Part shown: piece by piece, positions 9,700 to 17,894 of the stretch
How the letters are laid out: each line of letters starts with the position of its first letter
Position numbering within the stretch: the first letter of the stretch is position 1
Assembly (NCBI GenBank): GCA_937120475.1
Contig: CAKZJV010000007.1
Coordinates: forward strand, 434,001 to 498,000
Origin: an uncultured Cryomorphaceae bacterium
GTDB taxonomy: Bacteria; Bacteroidota; Bacteroidia; Flavobacteriales; Schleiferiaceae
Reading direction: 5' to 3'
DNA length: 64,000 bases
The notes under the pieces: model-generated
Databases searched by the model: none
The model's input: only the letters and a program-made list of their open reading frames with translations
What the model was told of the DNA's origin: nothing
Made by a program: the position numbers and the translations under genes

Positions 9700-10743
9700 A
9701 TGCGCATTAAAGCGATTAAATATTTGGCCGCCTACTTATTGCCACTCAGCGTGTGGCTTTCTTTTTCATGGGAGGGGTGGATGACCTTTTTACCCATTAT
9801 AGAGGCTTTTATTGCCATTCCAATACTGGAGCTTTTTTTAAGAGCCGATGCTTCCAACCTGAGCAAAACCGAGCAGGATATGATGAAGGATGACCCGGTT
9901 TATGATTGGCTGCTGTACCTGAGCTTGCCCCTGCAATACTTCTTTCTCTTTCATTTCCTGAACCTGATAGGCACCGTTGGCCCTGGGCAGATTGAGTTTT
10001 GGGGTTGGAGTGCTTCCATGGGCCTTATGTGCGGAATACTGGGCATAAATATCGCACATGAGTTGGGTCACAGGCGAAAATCCTTGGAAAAACTTATGGC
10101 TAAAATGCTGCTCATGACTAGCCTTTATCCTCATTTTTATATTGAACACAACTACGGGCATCACAAAAATGTAGGCACGGATGAAGATCCTGCCTCTGCC
10201 CGTTACAACGAAAGTCTGTATCGCTTTTGGTTCAGGTCTATTTATTACTCGTACAAAAGCGCCTGGAATATTGAAAATACCCGCTGCCGTAAAAAGTATG
10301 GCCGTGCTTTCACCTGGCGCAATGAAATGATAGTGTTCACCCTTATTGAGCTGGTACTTTTGGCCAGTATTACCTGGATATGGGGTCCCTTGGCCCTAGC
10401 GGGCTTTATGGTGGCTGCCCTGGGTGGTATCTTCCTGCTGGAAACGGTGAATTACATTGAACATTACGGCCTTCGCAGAAGCAAGGTGAGCGAATCCCGC
10501 TATGAAAAAACCCAGCCACAGCACTCCTGGAACTCCAATCATGTGGTAGGTCGCCTGATGTTGTTTGAACTCAGCCGGCATAGTGATCACCATGCCTTTC
10601 CGCACCGCAAATACCAGGTATTGGAAAATCACGAGGAAAATCCGCAACTGCCTACCGGATATCCGGGCATGATGTTGATGGCTACAATTCCGCCTCTTTG
10701 GTTCCGCCTTATGAACCCTAAGGTAGATCGGCAGGTTAGCTGA
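9700..10743 (+). CDS. alkB: AlkB-type membrane alkane/fatty-acyl monooxygenase
   Basis: This 347-residue integral-membrane non-haem diiron hydroxylase probably hydroxylates terminal methyl groups of alkanes or similar chains, with rubredoxin or ferredoxin as electron donor. All His motifs of the family are present: HELGH (H120, H124), HNYGHHKNVGT (H150, H154, H155), NYIEHYG (H255) and RHSDHHAFPHRKYQ (H294, H297, H298). Hydrophobic segments occupy ~7-40, 68-110 and 210-250. It is slightly shorter than Pseudomonas AlkB (about 400). No rubredoxin gene is seen nearby. Substrate is inferred from family only. Confidence 0.85.
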   Translation: MRIKAIKYLAAYLLPLSVWLSFSWEGWMTFLPIIEAFIAIPILELFLRADASNLSKTEQDMMKDDPVYDWLLYLSLPLQYFFLFHFLNLIGTVGPGQIEFWGWSASMGLMCGILGINIAHELGHRRKSLEKLMAKMLLMTSLYPHFYIEHNYGHHKNVGTDEDPASARYNESLYRFWFRSIYYSYKSAWNIENTRCRKKYGRAFTWRNEMIVFTLIELVLLASITWIWGPLALAGFMVAALGGIFLLETVNYIEHYGLRRSKVSESRYEKTQPQHSWNSNHVVGRLMLFELSRHSDHHAFPHRKYQVLENHEENPQLPTGYPGMMLMATIPPLWFRLMNPKVDRQVS

Positions 10744-10756
10744 TAAACATCCAAAA

Positions 10757-11818
10757 ATGATCTACCGTTTACTCTGTATTTTGCTACTTATGGCTACACA
10801 GCTCAAAGCCCAGGTGCTTGACTTTGATAGTGAGGCCATTAGCGAAGATTTTGTGTATAACCTCAATGTTTACAGTGAGGCCTACTCCCGGCCCGTGATA
10901 GACGCTTTCTCCTATAATTCCATAAATGGTTGGAACCAAACGGCAAGAATTATCAGACCCTACTCCGTACGCCTGGAATTTGTTGCCGGTGCCGTTTTTA
11001 CGCAGGAGGATAACGTACGATTTAACTTCAATGATTACGCCTTTAGTGAGAACTTTGACGTAAGTGGCCCTACAGCTCCCATATTGCCTACTGCACTGGG
11101 AGGAACCACGGAAAACCTCTTTCAATATACGGTGGAAGGTACGGTTGGAGGAATTCAGAATATCCAGGCCACACGCGATATTCCCGCACTAAGCGGTGCT
11201 GAGTTTCCCGGTAATTCCACCCCTAACCTGGTGCCGCAAATCAGTTTGGGTTTACCGAAGAGTTTTGAACTGGTAGCCCGCTTTTTCCCCTACTACAAAT
11301 ATGAAGGAGTGAGCCACAATGAATTTGGTATTGGTGTGAAGCATGGCCTGAACCAGTATTTCAACTTTCCCGAAAATTTACATTGGAACATAGGTGCCTT
11401 TTACGATTTGAACCAATATACCTATCGTCCTGACGATTTCCTGGAAGGGGAAGACCAAAAGATCAGATTGCGCGGCAGTGCCTTCCTGGTGGAATCAATG
11501 GCCTCTTATGATTATCGCTTTGTTTCGGTATTCGGTGGCCTGGGTTTTTACAACTGGACGAATAGTTTCAGCATTTTAGGAACGTACCGCTATGAACTGG
11601 AAGAAGGGGAATTTAACGGCCGTGAAGTTTTTACCACTACCGATCCGGTGGAGATATTTAATAACCGTACCGGGGTAAAGGCGAGTGCGGGAGTCACCTT
11701 TAGGATTCTCAAATTGGTGAGTTTGTCCACCGCATATCACTTTGCTTCCCGCAATACACTTACCCTTAACCTGTCGTTTAATTTTGGTACCTGGCCTCGT
11801 GAAGAGGGCGATCAGTAA
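10757..11818 (+). CDS. DUF6588 family outer-membrane-like protein
   Basis: This 353-residue exported protein has a cleavable signal peptide (MATQLKAQ, ~residue 19). Alternating aromatic beta-strands and a C-terminus ending in a beta-strand (LTLNLSFNFG) suggest an outer-membrane barrel. The segment with SYSVRLEFV-type residues and SLGLPKSFELVARFFPY is typical of DUF6588 as I recognise it. It starts 13 bp after alkB and is likely co-transcribed; other bacteria pair hydrocarbon oxidation with outer-membrane porins, so a transport role is conceivable but unproven. Confidence 0.65.
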   Translation: MIYRLLCILLLMATQLKAQVLDFDSEAISEDFVYNLNVYSEAYSRPVIDAFSYNSINGWNQTARIIRPYSVRLEFVAGAVFTQEDNVRFNFNDYAFSENFDVSGPTAPILPTALGGTTENLFQYTVEGTVGGIQNIQATRDIPALSGAEFPGNSTPNLVPQISLGLPKSFELVARFFPYYKYEGVSHNEFGIGVKHGLNQYFNFPENLHWNIGAFYDLNQYTYRPDDFLEGEDQKIRLRGSAFLVESMASYDYRFVSVFGGLGFYNWTNSFSILGTYRYELEEGEFNGREVFTTTDPVEIFNNRTGVKASAGVTFRILKLVSLSTAYHFASRNTLTLNLSFNFGTWPREEGDQ

Positions 11819-11865
11819 AATAAAGTTGCGAAGATTTAAACTACCTCATAATTCAGAAATTTAAT

Positions 11866-11873
11866 TAATTTTG
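11866..11873 (+). promoter_or_regulatory. Bacteroidetes -7 element for tRNA-Leu(CAG)
   Basis: TAATTTTG fits TAnnTTTG and lies 11 bp before the tRNA 5' end. The -33 part is not clear. Confidence 0.6.
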
Positions 11874-11884
11874 CAGCCTGTTTT

Positions 11885-11966
11885 GCGCACGTGGTGAAAC
11901 TGGTAGACACGCTGTCTTCAGGCGGCAGTGCCGCAAGGTGTGGAGGTTCGAATCCTCTCGTGCGCA
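11885..11966 (+). tRNA. tRNA-Leu(CAG)
   Basis: A type II tRNA of 82 nt. The acceptor stem GCGCACG pairs with CGTGCGC, followed by discriminator A. The anticodon arm CTGTC-TTCAGGC-GGCAG gives anticodon CAG. A long variable arm and the T-arm GAGG-TTCGAAT-CCTC follow. CCA is not fully encoded (CCT follows). Confidence 0.95.
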
Positions 11967-11970
11967 CCTA

Positions 11971-11999
11971 AAAAAGGTAGCCTTGAGCTGCCTTTTTTT
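11971..11999 (+). terminator. Intrinsic terminator after tRNA-Leu(CAG)
   Basis: AAAGGTAGC and GCTGCCTTT form a stem closed by a short CTTGA-type loop, followed by a run of seven T. Confidence 0.85.
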
Positions 12000-12083
12000 G
12001 CTTATATGGTCTTAGCAACGTGGATCATCGTCTATTTCCCGTTCTTTTACCAACTTTGTCCACCTAAATGAGTTACTTCGAAT

Positions 12084-13427
12084 ATGAAAGTTGAACAGTT
12101 TTACGACAAGGCCCTGGCGCACGCCTCGTACGCTATATTAAGCGATGGAAAAGTTGCTTTAGTTGATCCGGGCCGCGACCCTCAGCCTTACTACGATTTT
12201 GCCAAAAAATACAATGCGCAGATACAATTCGTGATTGAAACCCACCCGCACGCTGATTTTGTAAGCAGCCACCTGGAAATACATCAGCAAACCGGGGCTG
12301 TTATTCTGGTAAGTGAAAAGGTAGGTGCCGATTACCCTCATCAGGGTTTTGATGAAGGTGATGTGGTGGAACTTGGCGATGTATTACTTAAAGCCTTGAA
12401 TACACCCGGCCATTCACCCGATAGTATTAGCATATTGCTGGAAGATAAGGAAGGCCGGCAAGAGGCTCTGTTTAGTGGTGACACCTTATTTGTGGGTGAC
12501 GTAGGCCGTCCCGATTTACGCGAGGGTGTAGGCAATATGCGTGCTGAGCGTGAAAGTTTGGCCAGGGATATGTTCCGGACCGTACAGCAAAAGTTAAAAC
12601 CTCTGAACGATTCTATATTGGTTTATCCCGCTCATGGCGCAGGGTCGCTTTGTGGTAAAAGCCTGAGTTCAGATACTCACAGTACCATTAGCCGTGAGAA
12701 AAGCAACAATTGGGCGTTTAGCGTGCAAAATGAAGATGAGTTTGTTCAGGAACTTTTGAATGATCAACCCTTTATTCCTAAGTATTTTGGTTACGATGTG
12801 GATTTGAACCGCGAAGGTGCAGAGGCTTATCAAAAGGCGGTCTCTGGAGTTCCGGTAGTGGAGGAGGGTGCCCACGCCATTCCCGAAGGAAGCCTTATCA
12901 TAGATACCCGCCATGAGTCTAAGTTCAAAAAGGGTCACCTTCCGGGTTCCATTAATTTGATGATCCAGGAAGGTAATAAGTTTGAAACCTGGCTGGGTTC
13001 TATAATTGCTCCCGGTGAACATTTTTACCTGGTTACCGAAAGTTCACAACAAAGTGAGCAGGCCATAAGCCGGGCTGCCAAAATCGGTTATGAGAAACAG
13101 TTATCAGGGGTAGCGGTTGCCAATGGTTTGTTACCAAATACCAGTCCCCACCTGGATTTAGATGACTTTATGGATCATCCTGAAAAATATACCATATTGG
13201 ATATCCGCAACGAAAACGAGGTAAGAAAGCATCAGCTCTTTGATAGAGTGGAAACCATTCCACTGCACGAATTAAGGGAGAGAGTCGCAGAAATACCTAC
13301 CGATAAACCGATTGTGGTGCATTGTGCGGGAGGATACCGCTCTGCGGCAGGAGCAAGTATTTTAGAAAGAAAAATACAGGGTCAGCAGATATTTGACCTG
13401 AGTGAGAATGTGAAAAAATTTGGCTGA
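12084..13427 (+). CDS. MBL-fold persulfide dioxygenase-like hydrolase fused to two rhodanese domains
   Basis: This is a 447-residue fusion. Residues 1-245 are a metallo-beta-lactamase fold of the ETHE1/persulfide-dioxygenase type: H54, H56 and D58 in ETHPHADFVSSH, H110 in TPGHSPDS, D133 in SGDTLF and H184 in YPAHGAGS. Phe replaces the usual second His after D58, a variant common in this subfamily. Residues ~255-355 form a rhodanese domain without a catalytic Cys (FYLVTESSQQS in its place). Residues ~360-445 form a second rhodanese with C414 in HCAGGYRS. A role in persulfide or sulfite chemistry is likely. It overlaps the exported rhodanese gene by one base (TGATG). Confidence 0.85.
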   Translation: MKVEQFYDKALAHASYAILSDGKVALVDPGRDPQPYYDFAKKYNAQIQFVIETHPHADFVSSHLEIHQQTGAVILVSEKVGADYPHQGFDEGDVVELGDVLLKALNTPGHSPDSISILLEDKEGRQEALFSGDTLFVGDVGRPDLREGVGNMRAERESLARDMFRTVQQKLKPLNDSILVYPAHGAGSLCGKSLSSDTHSTISREKSNNWAFSVQNEDEFVQELLNDQPFIPKYFGYDVDLNREGAEAYQKAVSGVPVVEEGAHAIPEGSLIIDTRHESKFKKGHLPGSINLMIQEGNKFETWLGSIIAPGEHFYLVTESSQQSEQAISRAAKIGYEKQLSGVAVANGLLPNTSPHLDLDDFMDHPEKYTILDIRNENEVRKHQLFDRVETIPLHELRERVAEIPTDKPIVVHCAGGYRSAAGASILERKIQGQQIFDLSENVKKFG

Positions 13428-13957
13428 TGCAAAAGAAGGCTTGCCTTTATATTCGTAATCATGTAATCCTGGCAATACTGTTACTAATAAGTTTATGCTC
13501 CGTGGCTCAGGAATCCAAAGTTGAAAGTAAGGCCTACAGCCGAATGCTCAATACCCTCTTAAAGCATTCGGTAAATGAGGTTTCAGTTACCGAAGCGGCT
13601 CAGGCTAAAGATGTGATTTTTATAGACTCTCGCGAAAAACAGGAATACGAGGTAAGCCACATTCAAGATGCAAAATGGGTGGGCTATGATGACTTTAACA
13701 TGAACCGCCTGAAAGAGGTGCCCAAAGACCGGAAGATTATTGTGTATTGTTCCGTGGGTGCACGCAGTGAAAATATCAGCCTTAAGCTGGAAGAAGCTGG
13801 TTATAAAGATGTTTCCAACTTATACGGAGGTATTTTTGAGTGGGTAAACCAAGGTTATCCGGTTTACAATACCGAAGGGCAAACGAATAAAGTGCACCCT
13901 TATAATATGCTATGGGGCGTTTGGCTTAATAAAGGTGAAAAATCCAAAGAGAAATAG
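13427..13957 (+). CDS. Exported single-domain rhodanese
   Basis: This 176-residue protein has a signal peptide (~1-29, LLISLCSVAQE) followed by one rhodanese domain. That domain has the FIDSREKQEYEVSHI entry motif and catalytic C108 in VYCSVGARS. It probably transfers sulfur in the periplasm. Its start overlaps the preceding MBL-rhodanese stop, so the cytoplasmic and exported sulfur-transfer proteins are made together. The short C-terminal extension (~140-176) has no recognised domain. Confidence 0.85.
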   Translation: MQKKACLYIRNHVILAILLLISLCSVAQESKVESKAYSRMLNTLLKHSVNEVSVTEAAQAKDVIFIDSREKQEYEVSHIQDAKWVGYDDFNMNRLKEVPKDRKIIVYCSVGARSENISLKLEEAGYKDVSNLYGGIFEWVNQGYPVYNTEGQTNKVHPYNMLWGVWLNKGEKSKEK

Positions 13958-13987
13958 AAAAGCCCCGCATTGGCGGGGCTTTTTGTT
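13958..13987. terminator. Bidirectional terminator between convergent genes
   Basis: The stem AGCCCCGC/GCGGGGCT with an ATTG loop has A-runs and T-runs on both sides. It serves the rhodanese gene on plus and the T9SS gene on minus. Confidence 0.9.
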
Positions 13988-13988
13988 T

Positions 13989-15353
13989 TTATTCAATAAT
14001 CACGCTTAAGCTTTCGGAGTGTTTACCCCCTTGCAATTGTATAATGTAGAGTCCCTGGGGTAGGTTCACGTCTATAGGCAGGTCCTGAACACTTTCATAC
14101 TTTTCGAAATTTTGCGCAAACACCTTCTGGCCGTTAGTGCTGTAAATATTTAATTCCAGATTTTCGCCCCGGAACACTTCCCCGGATTTTAAAAAGAAAG
14201 TTCCTGAAGCAGGGTTGGGGTAAACGGATAGGGCAGAAGAGGTGTTTTCAGCCACACTGAAAACGCCACTTACATTGATTAATACACTATAGTCATAGGT
14301 GAAAGAACCGTCACTGAAACGAAAGGCCATACGGAAAGGGCCTTCACCCTTCAGGCTGGCATCCGGATTCCAATTGAAAACTCCCACCAATGAATCAGAA
14401 GTTTTGTATTTACTTACCGTAAAACTAGCGTTGGAATTGGCCATTTGCAGAGGTTCACCAAACGCTTCAATCGAAAGGTTCGCATTGCTATAATCTGATG
14501 TAAGGCTCAAGGTGAGACTATTACTGGAATTTGCGATAAAATTCGCAACCGGCCCGGAAGGAGTGGTATTCAAATTATTAGGTGGTATCACCCGTAATTG
14601 TGAAGTATCGGCAACCACAATTACCTGTATTTCGTGATAGGTAGTTCCTAATAAACTTCCCTGATCATACTCGTCAATAAAAATACCAACCAGATAAACA
14701 CCCAACTGTGAAGCATCCCAGCTGATAACACCGGTTTGCGCATTAATGCTGAGAGCACCGCCTGGATTAGAAGATGGTAATGTATAACCAGGTATATAGC
14801 CATTGCCTCCTAAAGACCAATGCAACGAATCTCCGTCTGCGTCATAAGGCATAGGATCGTAAGTCCACAGGGTATCTTTCGGAAATTTACCCACCGGATC
14901 GGTTAAAAATACCGGGGTGGAGGAGGTGGTATTCATAGTATGAGTAAAAGATGTTTCCAGTAAAGCTCCCGCACTGGGGTTAGCGTTTAAAACGGCAGCA
15001 TTACGGCAACAGGGTGTTTGATAAGAAGCGGTATAAAATCCGGATTGACTCAATTGAACCGATCCTACAAATTTGTAACGCTCCATCAAAAAAGGAGTAT
15101 TTGAAATGGTATCCTTTACGGAAAAAGCAAGTGGTACCGTTGTGCTCATATTGCTGGGATCAACAAGATCCATATTTACAGTGGCTACGTTAAAGGGGAT
15201 ACCTTGTACATCGCGATATACATAAGCCGAAAAAGTGGCGACATTAGTAGAATCATCAATAGTAACATTGATTACACCGCCAACAATATGACTGGCAAGC
15301 AGGCTACCAATAAGGGCCACGTTTAGAAGTAAAGTAAGTAGTGTTTTACGCAT
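13989..15353 (-). CDS. Secreted protein with T9SS type A sorting domain
   Basis: This 454-residue cargo protein has a signal peptide (~1-20, LIGSLLASH). Beta-sandwich and cadherin-like modules follow, including the putative-Ig signature YDADGDSLHWSL (~175-186) and INAQTGVISWDAS (~202-215). The last ~80 residues are a type A sorting domain (VYPNPASGTFFL, then LPQGLYIIQL, ending in SVIIE). It is probably exported by T9SS and attached to or released from the surface. The binding partner is unknown. It is monocistronic. Confidence 0.88.
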   Translation of the reverse strand: MRKTLLTLLLNVALIGSLLASHIVGGVINVTIDDSTNVATFSAYVYRDVQGIPFNVATVNMDLVDPSNMSTTVPLAFSVKDTISNTPFLMERYKFVGSVQLSQSGFYTASYQTPCCRNAAVLNANPSAGALLETSFTHTMNTTSSTPVFLTDPVGKFPKDTLWTYDPMPYDADGDSLHWSLGGNGYIPGYTLPSSNPGGALSINAQTGVISWDASQLGVYLVGIFIDEYDQGSLLGTTYHEIQVIVVADTSQLRVIPPNNLNTTPSGPVANFIANSSNSLTLSLTSDYSNANLSIEAFGEPLQMANSNASFTVSKYKTSDSLVGVFNWNPDASLKGEGPFRMAFRFSDGSFTYDYSVLINVSGVFSVAENTSSALSVYPNPASGTFFLKSGEVFRGENLELNIYSTNGQKVFAQNFEKYESVQDLPIDVNLPQGLYIIQLQGGKHSESLSVIIE

Positions 15354-15607
15354 TTGACTTGGGTTTTAAGGGTTAAACGGTATCTAAATTAGTTAAAAGA
15401 CACGCCAAAATCGATGAATAAGGCTTCGAATTAGTAATCGAAAAGTAAAATGATTCTTAGTGGAAATCTATGTTGTTTTCAACTTGGTTTATAGTTTCAA
15501 AAAAATTGAAGCTTCAACAGTCTTTAACCCAAATCTTATCAAGGTTTGAACGGCTATGGTTTCACAGGATATGGCGTAAACGAAAAACATAGAGGAGGGA
15601 GAAAAAG
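15354..15607. other. Non-coding gap
   Basis: This is the promoter side of the T9SS gene and the 3' side of tRNA-Leu(GAG). No ORF, hairpin or repeat of note is seen. Confidence 0.5.
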
Positions 15608-15691
15608 TGCCCAGGACAGGACTTGAACCTGCACGGCCTTAAGGCCACCACCCCCTCAAGATGGCGTGTCTACCAATTCCACCACCTGGGC
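15608..15691 (-). tRNA. tRNA-Leu(GAG)
   Basis: A type II tRNA of 84 nt. The acceptor GCCCAGG pairs with CCTGGGC. The anticodon arm CCATC-TTGAGGG-GGTGG gives anticodon GAG. A long variable arm (GTGGCCTTAAGGCCGT region) and a normal T-arm are present. CCA is not encoded. Confidence 0.95.
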
Positions 15692-15735
15692 ATTTGGAGT
15701 AAGAAAGAGATGGTTTCGGAAAACCTTCTCTAACC

Positions 15736-15764
15736 AAAAACAGCGGCACACAGCCGCTGTTTTT
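15736..15764. terminator. Hairpin between tRNA-Lys and tRNA-Leu
   Basis: ACAGCGGC/GCCGCTGT has a 5-nt loop and is flanked by A5 and T5. It looks like an intrinsic terminator after tRNA-Lys on minus, although tRNA-Leu(GAG) lies downstream and has no obvious promoter of its own. Confidence 0.75.
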
Positions 15765-15765
15765 G

Positions 15766-15838
15766 TGATCCCTCTGGGGCTCGAACCCAGGACCCTCTCC
15801 TTAAAAGGGAGATGCTCTGCCAGCTGAGCTAAGGAATC
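15766..15838 (-). tRNA. tRNA-Lys(TTT)
   Basis: A 73-nt tRNA. The acceptor GATTCCT pairs with AGGGATC (one G-T pair), with discriminator A. The D-arm is GCTC...GAGC, the anticodon arm TCTCC-CTTTTAA-GGAGA gives TTT, and the T-arm is CTGGG-TTCGAGC-CCCAG. CCA is not encoded. Confidence 0.95.
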
Positions 15839-15859
15839 TGCTTTTTTCAAAAGCGGGTG

Positions 15860-15867
15860 CAAATATA
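15860..15867 (-). promoter_or_regulatory. Bacteroidetes -7 element for the tRNA-Lys unit
   Basis: TATATTTG on minus lies 21 bp before tRNA-Lys, with a TTG 21 bp further upstream, matching TTG-N21-TAnnTTTG. Confidence 0.65.
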
Positions 15868-15976
15868 AGGTCATTTATAAGGCAATTACAAGCCGCTTGA
15901 TAGATTTTTTTGGAAAAGCTATTCAAAGCCCTAAAAGTCAGTTTCGTAATTCGTGAATACACCTTAATTTGGCCGT

Positions 15977-16486
15977 ATGAAAATAACGCTGATCGGTTAT
16001 ATGGGAGCAGGTAAGAGTTCATTGGGCCAGGCTCTGGCACAAGAGCTCCATCTTCCCTTTTTCGACCTGGATTCTGAAATAGAGAAAGATACCGGCTATA
16101 CCATTACCGAAACCATTTTCAATAAAGGTGAATTGTTCTTCAGGAAATTGGAACGTGAACACCTTTTAAAGCTGCTCAATCGTAAAGAATTTGTTTTAAG
16201 CACCGGGGGAGGTACGCCTTGTTATTACGATAATATTGAAGAGATCAATCGCCAAAGCCTGAGTATTTATCTTAAATACGGGGTGAAAGATTTATATGAG
16301 CGCCTGGAGGGCGAGCAATCAGAACGTCCCCTGATAGCGCACCTGGAGGGACCGGCCTTACGGGAGTTTATCGGGAAACATCTTTTTGAGAGAAACCTTT
16401 ACTATGAAAAGGCCACCCAGGTTATCAACGCCAAAAATCAAGAAACCAACGATATCCTGAAAACTATAAAAAAGCTGGTTAAATGA
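15977..16486 (+). CDS. aroK: Shikimate kinase
   Basis: This 169-residue P-loop kinase phosphorylates shikimate in aromatic amino-acid synthesis. The Walker A is GYMGAGKSSLG (residues 7-17), the shikimate-binding acidic motif is FDLDSEIE (~30-37), and the glycine motif is STGGGTP (~75-81). The LID-type segment is RPLIAHLEG (~117-125). Length is standard. The stop overlaps the next start by 4 bp (ATGA). A near-consensus -7 (TTAATTTG) ends 5 bp before the ATG, so the mRNA may be nearly leaderless. Confidence 0.95.
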   Translation: MKITLIGYMGAGKSSLGQALAQELHLPFFDLDSEIEKDTGYTITETIFNKGELFFRKLEREHLLKLLNRKEFVLSTGGGTPCYYDNIEEINRQSLSIYLKYGVKDLYERLEGEQSERPLIAHLEGPALREFIGKHLFERNLYYEKATQVINAKNQETNDILKTIKKLVK

Positions 16487-17073
16487 ATGAATCTGTTTCT
16501 CAACTGCAACAAATCCTGAGCAACCGCAGAACGGTAAAGCCCGATCACTACACCGGGGAAAAGGTGAACGATGCGTTGATCAGGCAAATCCTGGAAATGG
16601 CAAACTGGGCTCCCACGCATGGATATACAGAGCCCTGGCGTTTTACAATTTTTGCCGAAGACGGGCTTGCCCGACTAGGGGATTTTATGGCGCGCCTGGA
16701 CCAACCCGATCAGGATGCTGAGGATTTTAACTCCACTCGCTTCGACCGGTTGCGCAATCGTCCTCTCAATTGCTCGCACGTAATCGGTATAGGCATGAAA
16801 CGCGGGAATAATCCGAAGGTACCCGAGGTAGAAGAAATTTGTTCCGTGGCCATGGCAGTACAAAATATGTGGCTCATGGCACACACGCTGGGCCTGGGAG
16901 CCTACTGGAGTACCGGGGAGTTGGCTTTTACCGATGAAATGAGAGACTTTTTCGGGCTAAGTGGGGAAGATCGTTCTTTAGGGCTATTTTACATTGGCAA
17001 ACCTGCATCTCCCAATCCCAAGGGAAGGCGATTGAGCAGTATCCATGATAAAGTAAGTTGGATAAGAGCCTAA
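16483..17073 (+). CDS. Nitroreductase-family flavoprotein
   Basis: This 196-residue FMN-dependent oxidoreductase has the family FMN-phosphate motif SNRRTVKPDHY (~12-22), the WAPTHGYTEPWRF segment (~41-53) and a C-terminal GLGAYWSTGE/FIGKP pattern (LGLFYIGKPA ~170). Members reduce nitro compounds, quinones or enones with NAD(P)H; the physiological substrate cannot be read here. It is translationally coupled to shikimate kinase, although no pathway link is evident. Confidence 0.88.
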   Translation: MNESVSQLQQILSNRRTVKPDHYTGEKVNDALIRQILEMANWAPTHGYTEPWRFTIFAEDGLARLGDFMARLDQPDQDAEDFNSTRFDRLRNRPLNCSHVIGIGMKRGNNPKVPEVEEICSVAMAVQNMWLMAHTLGLGAYWSTGELAFTDEMRDFFGLSGEDRSLGLFYIGKPASPNPKGRRLSSIHDKVSWIRA

Positions 17074-17143
17074 CCTATTGGGGTGAATGGGTTTACGAAG
17101 TCATTTTATATTATTACTTTTACAAGTCAAAACATAAAGGCAA

Positions 17144-17845
17144 ATGAAAAAAACGATACTCATCTTCCTTACGGGCATTTTATGTGGGGGGTTGTCCGCC
17201 CAAAACTTCTACTATCCTTCCGGCTCAACGCAGTTGGACGAGGCTGGTTTGCAGGGAGGTTCTACCACCAACCTCTTAGACTTTCTTAAAGATGCCAGTG
17301 GCACACCCGTTACGTTTTCATGGCGTTTGCACTCTGCAGATACAATTAAGCAAACTACTGGTGCAACCGTAAACTATGGCATCTGTGATAATGTAGCCTG
17401 TTACAATTCGTTTGTAGGTACTACCTATGATATGGACCCGGTAAGTGGCCCTAATAACCCGGCCAACTTTAAGCTACAGTGCTTTTCCGCATCCGGTGAG
17501 TTGGAGCTACGCGTAAAAATCAGGGTTTGGGATCAAAGCTCACCCGGCATAGAAGATACGGTAAGCTTCATTTGGCGTACCAATAACTTCATAGGCCTGG
17601 AAGAAGAGAAGCTAGACAACAAAATAAAGATGTATCCTAACCCGGTAAGCGATGTGCTGTACATCACCAATAATATTAGGGCTACTGAAGTAAAGGTCTT
17701 TGATATAGTAGGTAATGAAGTTCATTTTGCCTCCATTGGTCCTAGTGGAAAGGTAAATTTCAACCACCTACCTCAGGGTATTTATTTAGTGGAATTAAGA
17801 GATGGAGAAAAGCGTTTGGCCATGGAAAAGGTGGTAAAGCGTTAA
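17144..17845 (+). CDS. Small secreted protein with T9SS type A sorting domain
   Basis: This 233-residue protein has a signal peptide (~1-19, ending LSAQ). A ~140-residue middle domain has a CDNVACYN motif (~80-87) suggesting a disulfide. A C-terminal type A sorting domain follows (KMYPNPVSDVLYI, LPQGIYLVEL, ending KVVKR). It is a predicted T9SS cargo; the function of the middle domain is unknown. It is monocistronic, with a terminator directly after. Confidence 0.85.
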   Translation: MKKTILIFLTGILCGGLSAQNFYYPSGSTQLDEAGLQGGSTTNLLDFLKDASGTPVTFSWRLHSADTIKQTTGATVNYGICDNVACYNSFVGTTYDMDPVSGPNNPANFKLQCFSASGELELRVKIRVWDQSSPGIEDTVSFIWRTNNFIGLEEEKLDNKIKMYPNPVSDVLYITNNIRATEVKVFDIVGNEVHFASIGPSGKVNFNHLPQGIYLVELRDGEKRLAMEKVVKR

Positions 17846-17865
17846 TCCTTATCTATACTGAATTT

Positions 17866-17894
17866 AAAAAGCTCCCTAAACGGGGGCTTTTTTT
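17866..17894 (+). terminator. Intrinsic terminator after T9SS gene
   Basis: The stem GCTCCC/GGGGGC is extended by AAA/TTT pairs and followed by seven T. The symmetric A-run means it may also serve the convergent transporter gene. Confidence 0.85.
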
